Shown here one piece after another: positions 53,110 to 60,577 of a stretch of DNA of 64,000 bases. Origin of the DNA: Enterobacter quasihormaechei (GTDB lineage Bacteria > Pseudomonadota > Gammaproteobacteria > Enterobacterales > Enterobacteriaceae). Made by a program: the position numbers and the translations under genes. The stretch is taken from contig NZ_SJON01000008.1 of NCBI RefSeq assembly GCF_004331385.1, positions 62,001 to 126,000 of the forward strand. The letters are read 5' to 3'. Position 1 is the first letter of the stretch. Every line of letters starts with the position of its first letter. Below the pieces are notes generated by a model. That model saw only the letters and a list, made by a program, of their open reading frames with translations, searched no databases and was not told where the DNA came from.

Positions 53110-54981
53110 TTATTCCTGCTTAAGATCGGCAGCGGGTAGCGCCGTTAAGATGTGTTCTGCAATGGCATCCGCATCGCAGATAAAATCAGTCCAATAGCCC
53201 GGGCGGCTGCTGCCAGCGGACATAAACCAGCGCGTGTGTTCGCTGGGAATACCAATAACGTAAAGCTGGGGAACCGCCTTCCCCTGCTGGTTAAGGGGAT
53301 GATATGGCGCGCGGGTAACCGCCACGCCGCCGGTCTGAAAGCGGGTATCGGCATCTTCCACGGTGAAGTTTTGCCAGAGACCACGCTGCCGCAGCGCCTG
53401 AGTCAGCGGCGATAGATCCCGCGTCAGATCCTGCCCCGGCACCCTGGCGTCCAGCAGCGTCTCTACGCGCCACACGGCCCCTTCCACCTGTGGGGAAGAG
53501 AGCTCAAAAGCAGCGCTTTCCACGCCGCAGGTGATCTGCATACGCGGCCCGACGACCGCCAGAATGCCGGCGTCAATCAGAGCGAGCATTTGACGGGTTC
53601 GGTAGCGCGGCGGCCCGGCGGAAAGCAGCGCACTCACCGGGGAGTAGCGGGAGAGAAACGCATCGCGAAACGAGGCCGGAGCCAGACCGCCGAAATCCAC
53701 CACTCTGCGCACCAGCCCGCGAGTATCGCGCAGCGTATCCAGCGCTGCCTTAAGCGGGTTATCCACGTTACCTCCCTCCGCGTGTTCACTATCGCGAACC
53801 AGCTCTTCGCGCAGCGCGGCATGGAAATGGCTCGCGGAGATGAACCGGCGCTCACGAAAGGGATCGCCGAGCTGATAAATATCCAGTGCAGGCACATCGG
53901 TGAGGCCAAAGCGCGCGGCGATGTCCGGCAGGCTATCAAACGCCTCAACCTCCAGCGCCTGCGCGCAGGCACGAAATTCCAGTTCGGCGGAAAGGCCAAA
54001 ACGCTGGCGCAGCGTGGTGGCGTACCAGGTCAGGTTGACCTCTGCCATCAGCAGCGGCAGCACGTCGCGATCAAAATCGAGTTGTCCGCGGGCGGCCAGG
54101 GCCTCGGCACGCTCCTGGGTAAAAAGCACGCTTTGATAGCGGAAGTTAGGGGGCTTCTGGTTACGCCCACGGCCGGGGATGGGCAGACTACTGCGTGAAC
54201 CGGCCACCAGACGCGGCTCGCGCCCGGAGGGTTGATAGCGCAGTGAGCCATCGGCCTGCTCAATAAACTGGCCGCCGCGCCCGGTGGTTAACGCCGCCAT
54301 GACATCCAGAAACGACAGCCCCAGTCCTAAAATGCCGACGGCGCTGCCGGGGGCGATCTCCTCCAGCGGCATATCGGCGGCTGAATCGCCAGGCACCCAG
54401 CGCAGCGACGGATGAGTGTCTGCATAGGCCTGCCAGCGCTGCTCCTGTTCGCTCAGGCTGTTACGGGGATGGCCGCTGGCAATAACCACGCGGTCTACCG
54501 TGAGGGTTTCACCATCGCGAAATAACAGCACCGCCCGGCTATTGTTCAACGGCACTATGTCTGTTACCTCCGCCTGTCGAGGGCAAAAGCGCTGCGCCGG
54601 GCTAAACGAGGCTTTGATGCAGTTCAGAACGAAGTGCATATATTCGCCATACAGCGCACGCGGCGCCCAGGCATTCTCGCCAGGGAAGTCGTCCCGCGTG
54701 GCACGCCACCAGGCGGCGAGCGAAGGGCCGCAGCCTGGACGAGCCGTTGCCACGTCGCCTTCGCCGGAAAAGGCGGAGACTTCTTCCGCTACGGTATTCA
54801 TGACGAAAGCGGCATCCTGTTCCTGGCGCCAGATACGGCCCGTTCCGGGGTGCTGTTTATCGATATAGTGGATTTCCACCCCGGCGTCCGGCTGGTCCTG
54901 TAAACGCGCGGCGAGGCGTTCAAGTACCGAAAGCGCCCGAGGGCCATTGCCAATAATGGCGATTCGAAGCGCTTCGCTCAT
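53110..54981 (-). CDS. FAD/NAD(P)-binding protein of the NAD_binding_9 type
   Basis: A 623-residue protein with an N-terminal FAD fold IIGNGPRALSVLERLA (10-25), a GxGRIW loop (48-51), VVIASGHP (165-172) closing the first dinucleotide fold, and a second nucleotide motif VGILGLGLSFLDVMAAL (215-231). This arrangement resembles flavin-dependent N-hydroxylases and related FAD/NAD(P)-binding proteins often found in natural-product clusters. The rest is without a motif I can name. The start overlaps the aminotransferase stop (ATGA). A redox step on the pathway intermediate is inferred; the substrate is unknown. Confidence 0.82.
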   Translation of the reverse strand: MSEALRIAIIGNGPRALSVLERLAARLQDQPDAGVEIHYIDKQHPGTGRIWRQEQDAAFVMNTVAEEVSAFSGEGDVATARPGCGPSLAAWWRATRDDFPGENAWAPRALYGEYMHFVLNCIKASFSPAQRFCPRQAEVTDIVPLNNSRAVLLFRDGETLTVDRVVIASGHPRNSLSEQEQRWQAYADTHPSLRWVPGDSAADMPLEEIAPGSAVGILGLGLSFLDVMAALTTGRGGQFIEQADGSLRYQPSGREPRLVAGSRSSLPIPGRGRNQKPPNFRYQSVLFTQERAEALAARGQLDFDRDVLPLLMAEVNLTWYATTLRQRFGLSAELEFRACAQALEVEAFDSLPDIAARFGLTDVPALDIYQLGDPFRERRFISASHFHAALREELVRDSEHAEGGNVDNPLKAALDTLRDTRGLVRRVVDFGGLAPASFRDAFLSRYSPVSALLSAGPPRYRTRQMLALIDAGILAVVGPRMQITCGVESAAFELSSPQVEGAVWRVETLLDARVPGQDLTRDLSPLTQALRQRGLWQNFTVEDADTRFQTGGVAVTRAPYHPLNQQGKAVPQLYVIGIPSEHTRWFMSAGSSRPGYWTDFICDADAIAEHILTALPAADLKQE

Positions 54982-56180
54982 GACGCCACCTGCTTTAGCG
55001 GATACGGGCAGTCAGCGAGCGCCTGGCTGATGCTATCCAGCGCGGCGATAAGCGTGTCAGTCGCCCCGGCAAACGACAGGCGAATCGCGCTGGATTCCTC
55101 CTTGCCGAATGCGGTACCCGGCGTGACGGCAACATGGGCGTGAGTCAGCAGCCAGTGTGTTACAGCCCGGGCGTCCCCCATACCCAGGCCGCTGATGTCG
55201 GCGTAAACATACAGTCCTCCCTCCGGCGCCCGGCAGGCGATCCCCGGAATGGCGTTTAGCCGGTTTACCACCAGATCCCTGCGCTGACGGTAGTGCGCCA
55301 CCATATCCAGCATCGGCTGACGGTCACCAATCAGCGCGGCCAACCCGCCCTGCTGCACGAAGGAGCCGGCGCATCCCACGCTGTGCTGCTGAACTTTAAG
55401 AATTTCATTGAGCAGAGTTTCCGGCGCGCTGAGGTAGCCGAGCCGCCAGCCGGTCATCGCCCAGGCTTTGGAGAAACCGCTGATAGTGACGGTACGCTCA
55501 AACATGCCGGGTTCCGCCGCGAGGCTACGATGGCGCCCCGGCAGATAGCGGATATGTTCGTAAATTTCATCCATCACCACGAACAGGTCATGCTTCTGCG
55601 CGACCTGGCAGACCGCGTCGATCTCCTCTGTTGTTAACACCCGCCCGGTGGGGTTGTTCGGGTTATTAAGCAACAGCACGCGGGTTTTCGCGGTGATGCA
55701 ACTTTCTAGCGCCTGACGGGTGAGGAAGAACTGATTCTCTTTTGCCAGCGGCAGGGTCACCGGCTTCGCCCCGGCCATTTCCGCCATCGCGATATAGCTC
55801 ACCCAGCAGGGGGTGGGGATCACGATTTCATCGCCAGGATTCAGCAGCGTCATCAGCGTAATAAACAGCGCGTGTTTCGCCGAAGGCGTCACAATAATAT
55901 TTTTATTCCACTGAACCGGCAGCTGATTTTCTTCAAAGAGCTGGCTGGCGATGGCTTTTAATAATCCAGGCGTACCTTTACTGGCGGTGTAATGGGTCAT
56001 GCCATTTTTCATCGCCGTTATAGTGTAATTAGTAATATGATTTGGCGTGGCGAAATCAGGCTCGCCGCCGCCTAAATCATAAATAACTTTCCCTTCCGCC
56101 TGCATGGTTTTAACTTTATCGAGAATGGCATAGGTTTCTGATAACCCTATACGCTTTACGCGATCGGCGACGTTTCTCAT
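54978..56180 (-). CDS. Class I PLP-dependent aminotransferase
   Basis: A 400-residue fold-type I aminotransferase of the AspC/1-beta branch. Motifs in order: YTASKGTPGLLKAI (substrate loop), NNPNNPTGR (173-180), VVMDEIYEHIRY with the cofactor Asp204, SGFSKAWAMTGWRLGY with PLP Lys238 and Arg246, and AIRLSFAGATD with the carboxylate-binding Arg. It should interconvert a 2-oxoacid and an amino acid; the side-chain preference cannot be read. It lies 44 bases after the oxygenase gene and overlaps the next gene, placing it mid-operon. Confidence 0.92.
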   Translation of the reverse strand: MRNVADRVKRIGLSETYAILDKVKTMQAEGKVIYDLGGGEPDFATPNHITNYTITAMKNGMTHYTASKGTPGLLKAIASQLFEENQLPVQWNKNIIVTPSAKHALFITLMTLLNPGDEIVIPTPCWVSYIAMAEMAGAKPVTLPLAKENQFFLTRQALESCITAKTRVLLLNNPNNPTGRVLTTEEIDAVCQVAQKHDLFVVMDEIYEHIRYLPGRHRSLAAEPGMFERTVTISGFSKAWAMTGWRLGYLSAPETLLNEILKVQQHSVGCAGSFVQQGGLAALIGDRQPMLDMVAHYRQRRDLVVNRLNAIPGIACRAPEGGLYVYADISGLGMGDARAVTHWLLTHAHVAVTPGTAFGKEESSAIRLSFAGATDTLIAALDSISQALADCPYPLKQVAS

Positions 56181-56224
56181 CGTACATGTTCCGTTAAATA
56201 AAGAAATAAATTTTGCGAAGCGGT

Positions 56225-57232
56225 CTAATCTTCAACCCGGCCAAAAATACCGTTATGCCAGTGTTCCTGATATTTCTCGGCAGTTTGCCGATCGCGGAAT
56301 GCATAGGTTTTTAATAGCCAGCGGCGCGCGGCATTCTCTTTATCCTTAATTTCAATTTTTTCCCGGTTGTGCAATCCATCCTGGTTGGCGAAGGTTAAAA
56401 GGTCGCCCTGCAAAATCCGGTGGCGCTGTTTATCCGCTTTGGTCATCGCCTGCATAAAAGCAATCAGGGCGTCTTTTGCCTCATTGGGCGCCTCTGGCGC
56501 AACGTGAGTCAACGTATCCAGGTAACGAATGCTATGGTGATTTTTCAAAATGGCGTGATCCGGCGAGCTCACCTGACGGCGGTTGGTTTCACGGGAGTAA
56601 ACGTCAAACTGGGTGCGATACCACGGCTGGCGAAGCGCCGCCTGCTGGTCGTCCGTCAGGTGCGCCAGAATGGCTTTGCCGTCAATATAGCCGGTAAAAA
56701 TCAGCTCCTCGTCCGGGCTGCGTAGACCCAAAAGCGTGACGAAATCAGCGCGTACCGCGTGAGCGGTACGGTCGTTATGGTAGACCAGTTCACTATCGCT
56801 AAAACCCGTTAATTGCCCGCTGTATTTGCGAATAGCAATAACATCGGTAAAGAAATCTCCATTATTACGGCTGCCGTAGGCTAATAACGGTGTATCGGTT
56901 AGCAGCGAAAAACATTCCAGCAGTACCTCGCCGATAAATGTTTTTTTCTTTTTATATTTATCGCTAATGGGATTTTCCGGATCCAACTCCGGCAAGTCGA
57001 TATCCCGTGGGCAATTGCGTAATACATGAATATCACTTACGCCCAACTCGCGTTCATTTTTAATTGCGGTACAAATATCGACAAAAAAGCCTGGCACGCC
57101 TCTAAAATAACAAATCTCAGCAACCGCAAGCTTAAATACCTGATAATCCGTATAAGGATTAACAACAATTTGCTGGAAGAAGCGGGTTAATTCTTTGTTT
57201 TCTTCATCCGAAAAATGATAAAACGGTTTCAT
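56225..57232 (-). CDS. Fe(II)/2-oxoglutarate-dependent oxygenase, clavaminate-synthase/TauD-like
   Basis: A 335-residue protein with the features of the VioC/AsnO/clavaminate synthase group. The metal pair HxD is at His152-Asp154 (ELVYHNDRTAH), the distal His at 288 (NQDGLHNREKI) and the 2-oxoglutarate-binding Arg at about 303-304 (AARRWLLKTYAF). Relatives hydroxylate free amino acids such as arginine or asparagine at C-3, so side-chain hydroxylation of an amino acid is likely. A GTG at 57244 could replace the ATG at 57232. The gene is visibly A+T-richer than its neighbours (for example around 56930-57080), hinting at separate ancestry. Confidence 0.85.
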   Translation of the reverse strand: MKPFYHFSDEENKELTRFFQQIVVNPYTDYQVFKLAVAEICYFRGVPGFFVDICTAIKNERELGVSDIHVLRNCPRDIDLPELDPENPISDKYKKKKTFIGEVLLECFSLLTDTPLLAYGSRNNGDFFTDVIAIRKYSGQLTGFSDSELVYHNDRTAHAVRADFVTLLGLRSPDEELIFTGYIDGKAILAHLTDDQQAALRQPWYRTQFDVYSRETNRRQVSSPDHAILKNHHSIRYLDTLTHVAPEAPNEAKDALIAFMQAMTKADKQRHRILQGDLLTFANQDGLHNREKIEIKDKENAARRWLLKTYAFRDRQTAEKYQEHWHNGIFGRVED

Positions 57233-57276
57233 GATGTCTTGCACCCTGTTAATGAGCTGATTGTAAGTAAGTAGAA

Positions 57277-59211
57277 TTAACGGTACTGACGTTTTAAATC
57301 ATTAAATGAGGTTATTTCACCCTTTATTGCGCTGGCGACCACCGTCGAAGGGCTGCCTAGCCAGACTTTCCCCGGACCTGAGCGGCCAGGAAAATTTCGA
57401 TTAATGGCGCTGATAGTGACCTGTCCAGCATTCACCGACGATCCGGGGCCGCAGTTTGCGCAGGCACCGCAGGCAGGTTTGAGCAGTATCGCCCCAGCCT
57501 GATGGAACGTCTCCAGATACCCTTGCTCGCGACAGTAGTCGTAGACATCCATGGTGCCAAACTGTAGATAGAGCGTCACATCCGGCGGCAGTAGTTTACC
57601 CCTGGATAAAGCCCAATCCAGCACCGCATGATATTCATCAAAATCATCCCGCTTGCCCGCAGTACATGAACCGCCGTAGGCAATATCAATTTTAACCGGC
57701 TCGCTCAAAGACGACAGCGCCAGCCCATTACCCGGATCGCCCGGCAGTGCAATCATTGGCGCAAGATCGATGCAGTCAATCACCATTGTTGAGGCGTAAT
57801 GCGCGCCCTCATCGCTACGCATCCACGCTTCAATGGTGAAATCGATTCCGCGACGGGCCTTCAGGAAGGCAACAGTCTGCGCATCGGGCGCCACCAGTCC
57901 TGAAACGCCACCCAACTCTGCCACCATATTGGTGAGCGTGGCGCGTTCGTCCACCGATAATCCCTCGACGGCCTCACCACAAAATTCAAAGATTTTGCCA
58001 ATACCACCTCCCTGACGGATCCACTCCGTTGCCAGCAGGTGCAGTACCATATCTTTCGCGCCAGTGCCTTCCGGCAGCGTACCGGTGAACACTACTTTCA
58101 CCGTTTCCGGCGGCGTCATACGAAAAGCGCCGGTAACCATGCTGCCTGCCATATCGGTGCTGCCGACGCCCACAGCCAAACAGCCCAGCGCACCACAGTG
58201 TGGGGTGTGGGAGTCGGTGCCGATGATAAGCTGCCCAGGCAGGGCGTGGCGCTCCGCCATCAGCGCATGGGAGATACCTTCTGCACCCTCGCCGTCCGGG
58301 TTGTATCGGTGTGCCGTCAATCCCCACGTTTGGGTAAACGCCCGGTGAGCCGCCAGCAGGTGTTCCAGGTCGCCGGTAAGCTGCCCGTCAATATGCACTT
58401 TGCTTTGATGCATGTACGGCAGGTGATCTTCAAAGGTGATGATCGAATCCGGCTGCCACAGGGTCAGCTCGCGGCCAAAAGTCCGTTTCAGCATATGGCC
58501 ACACATGGCGGTGTAATACTCATGGATAAAGCGCCAGTCCGGGCGCAGCAGTAGCGCGGTGCCGGGGAAATCGCCCTGCTCCAGACGATGGCGGACAATG
58601 ATTTTCTCCCCCAGCGTCATCGGTTTCGGCTCGCTCGTGGCGGCTAAAGGCGGCAGACCGCTTTTCTCCATCTGTCCTTTCCACCAGGCCAGCAGCCCGC
58701 CGGACTGGATAACGCGTCGGGCGCTCTCTTCCCGGTCAGCAACAATCTCTTCAAGGGTGAGCGCTTCTCCGCGCGCCAGTTTGTCCACCAGCGCCATGTT
58801 AGTGGAGGTGAGCAAACCTATGTTATCGGCGTTTTGCCGGTAGATACGTTCAAAACTTTCGGCGATGACCAGCTGTACGCCGGCTGCCTTCTCCGCAACC
58901 GGGCTATGCTCGCGGGATGAGCCTTTACCGTAGCGCAGTCCGCCAACCACGACGTTTATCCCTGCCTCAACGATGGCATTTTTTCCTATCGGATTTTCAG
59001 CGCCGCACTTCAGGCCCGTCCAGGCGAATGCTCCCAGTCGTTCGTCGTAGTAGGCTAGCGCCGGGATAGGGGTGATTTCATCGGTGGAAATGTTATCGCG
59101 CAGCGGCCTGGCCTGCGCCAGCGAAAGAGATTCGCCACGAAGCTGAGCCGTAATTTTGTTCGGGTCTGCCGCCAGGAATAATATTCTGGCCTGAGTTAGC
59201 ATCAGTTTCAT
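57277..59211 (-). CDS. Fused isopropylmalate isomerase/aconitase-like dehydratase, swivel domain first
   Basis: A 644-residue protein joining both halves of a LeuCD-type hydro-lyase. Residues ~25-190 form the LeuD-like swivel (NISTDEITPIP, YGKGSSREHSP at 94-104). Residues ~200-640 form the LeuC-like core with GTDSHTPHCGALG (331-343) and the [4Fe-4S] ligands Cys516 (GGSCTAG), Cys581 and Cys584 (ACGACANCGPG). Swivel-before-core order is the reverse of aconitase. Expected role: move the hydroxyl of a 2-alkylmalate made by the LeuA-like partner. The start overlaps the cupin stop (ATGA); host LeuCD is encoded as two subunits elsewhere in such genomes. Confidence 0.9.
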   Translation of the reverse strand: MKLMLTQARILFLAADPNKITAQLRGESLSLAQARPLRDNISTDEITPIPALAYYDERLGAFAWTGLKCGAENPIGKNAIVEAGINVVVGGLRYGKGSSREHSPVAEKAAGVQLVIAESFERIYRQNADNIGLLTSTNMALVDKLARGEALTLEEIVADREESARRVIQSGGLLAWWKGQMEKSGLPPLAATSEPKPMTLGEKIIVRHRLEQGDFPGTALLLRPDWRFIHEYYTAMCGHMLKRTFGRELTLWQPDSIITFEDHLPYMHQSKVHIDGQLTGDLEHLLAAHRAFTQTWGLTAHRYNPDGEGAEGISHALMAERHALPGQLIIGTDSHTPHCGALGCLAVGVGSTDMAGSMVTGAFRMTPPETVKVVFTGTLPEGTGAKDMVLHLLATEWIRQGGGIGKIFEFCGEAVEGLSVDERATLTNMVAELGGVSGLVAPDAQTVAFLKARRGIDFTIEAWMRSDEGAHYASTMVIDCIDLAPMIALPGDPGNGLALSSLSEPVKIDIAYGGSCTAGKRDDFDEYHAVLDWALSRGKLLPPDVTLYLQFGTMDVYDYCREQGYLETFHQAGAILLKPACGACANCGPGSSVNAGQVTISAINRNFPGRSGPGKVWLGSPSTVVASAIKGEITSFNDLKRQYR

Positions 59212-59585
59212 GCGGCGACATCCGTAAGAGCGGCTTCAACGCGGCCGCCCCAGACTGCATAGATGAGCGCGCCTTGCGGCGTTCGCCAGGCGTGCTCGCT
59301 GCCTGGTGCGTAGCAGATTAGCTCACCGGGGTGGTAAACACCGTTATCGTCTTCAAAGGTGCCATCCAGAATCAGAAACGTTTCATGCCCCGTATGGAGA
59401 TGAGATTTTGCAGATGCCCCCGGCGCGCAATGCACTAGCGCGATGCGCTGCCCTGAATCATCCTGAAAAAGTTCAAAAATGCGCGCATCCTTGCGATCAA
59501 GCGTGCTGTGGGCTTCCCAGGCGACGCTATCTATATTCTTCAACACCGAAAACAAATTCAGGGTAACGGGCAGACCGTTATTCAT
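59208..59585 (-). CDS. Small ChrR-like cupin
   Basis: A 125-residue single-domain cupin. His62, His64, Glu68 (SHLHTGHETF) and His98 (PGSEHAW) form the standard metal site, and LILDGTFEDDNGVYHPGELICYAPG is typical of the ChrR cupin group. Such proteins act as dioxygenases, isomerases or metal-bound sensors; nothing here decides which. The ATG at 59585 has GGGAGAAGAG directly upstream; the frame opens earlier with a TTG. It is the first gene after the TetR gene and is coupled to the isomerase gene. Confidence 0.85.
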   Translation of the reverse strand: MNNGLPVTLNLFSVLKNIDSVAWEAHSTLDRKDARIFELFQDDSGQRIALVHCAPGASAKSHLHTGHETFLILDGTFEDDNGVYHPGELICYAPGSEHAWRTPQGALIYAVWGGRVEAALTDVAA

Positions 59586-59614
59586 TCTCTCTTCTCCCAA
59601 AAGCCAGGCGGTAT

Positions 59615-60166
59615 TTATTTGAGCATTGCGATCACTCCAGCAATAGCTTGTTTGTAATACGCTTCGGACTGGGTTGCCCTGGCGATAACAAACGCCCCCT
59701 GCATGACTGAAATGAGCGTTAATGCCGTTTGTTTTACATCCAGATCGGCAGAAAATTCACCGGAGGTTTTTCCCTCTTCCAGCACTTTTTCCAGCTCGCC
59801 GATCAGCCATTCAAAATTGTTCGCAATGGGTTCACGTAGCGTGTCGTCGCGAATCACTTCGCTATCCTGCGCTAATCCGCCCATCCTGCACCCAGCCAGT
59901 ACTTCACGTTCACGCAGCAGATAGTCCTTAATTCGCTCACGTGCATTTTTCTCAGCATGCAAAATGGTGGAAATCTCTTTTTGTAGCTCCTCGGCGTTAA
60001 GCAGGATCGTCTGTCGGGCCAGATCCGCCTTGCCTTTGAAGTGGTGATACATGCTTCCTTGCCCAACGCCAGAAACCTGTTGTATCTCTTTCGGGCTAGT
60101 GTTGGAGTAACCACGGGTCCATAAAAGTTCCTGCATGGTTTTAATCAGTGCGTCTTTGGTTTTCAT
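59615..60166 (-). CDS. TetR-family transcriptional regulator of the accessory operon
   Basis: A 183-residue repressor with an N-terminal TetR helix-turn-helix (TSPKEIQQVSGVGQGSMYHHFKGKADL, about residues 23-49). The effector domain carries AGCRMGGLAQDSEV with Cys93, a motif shared with NemR/AcuR-like regulators, some of which sense electrophiles through this Cys. The ATG at 60166 was chosen; the open frame extends 10 codons across the operator. It lies 29 bases before the cupin gene on the same strand, so it is probably the first gene of the operon and autoregulated. Confidence 0.9.
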   Translation of the reverse strand: MKTKDALIKTMQELLWTRGYSNTSPKEIQQVSGVGQGSMYHHFKGKADLARQTILLNAEELQKEISTILHAEKNARERIKDYLLREREVLAGCRMGGLAQDSEVIRDDTLREPIANNFEWLIGELEKVLEEGKTSGEFSADLDVKQTALTLISVMQGAFVIARATQSEAYYKQAIAGVIAMLK

Positions 60167-60171
60167 TTTTG

Positions 60172-60187
60172 TACCTATTAGTATGTA
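60172..60187. promoter_or_regulatory. Candidate operator of the TetR regulator, overlapping the promoter
   Basis: TACCTATTAGTATGTA is an imperfect dyad (12 of 16 positions symmetric) ending 6 bases before the TetR start. On the minus strand a possible -35 TTGCTA (60206-60211) and -10 TTACAT (60183-60188) with 17-base spacing put the dyad over the -10 region. Confidence 0.5.
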
Positions 60188-60577
60188 AAATGGCAATCAC
60201 TAAATTAGCAAAAAGTTGTTAATATCGACCCTCTCAAATGTTACAGATGTTAATTTTATGTATATGCAATATTCCGATATAAAAATTCCATCACCCCTTT
60301 TTGCTCTGCAATAACCACAATAAATGTAGTAAATTCGTTGGGTTACGCTAAAAGTGCATAAGAAAAGCACAGACGAGGCGGTAGTAAAAGCCCTGAAACA
60401 TGTTGTTTGATCAATATCACCTTCTGGTTTGCCCGATTGTTCTTAATCATCAGGCAAAAGCATAGTGCGATGGCGCTAAATAATATTGTAGTGATAGTAA
60501 ACAAAACCGGAGGCGGGAAAGAAAAAAGCGAGGAGAGGAGAGACGGCGAGCGGTAAATCCCGCCCGCCGCAGGAAAA
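60188..60577. other. A+T-rich spacer between livJ and the accessory operon
   Basis: About 390 bases at the right border of the accessory block. The part next to TetR (60190-60350) is strongly A+T-rich. The part next to livJ contains a G+C-rich hairpin (around 60545-60568, GGCGAGCGG...CCCGCCCGCC), likely the end of the livJ transcript. The short open frames here have no ribosome site. I see no insertion sequence, integrase or tRNA. Confidence 0.6.

Noticed and set aside
51219..59211. Phosphonate (pantaphos-like) pathway as identity of the accessory operon
   Set aside because: Shares LeuA- and LeuCD-like steps and an MFS gene, but there is no PEP mutase or other phosphonate gene in the block.
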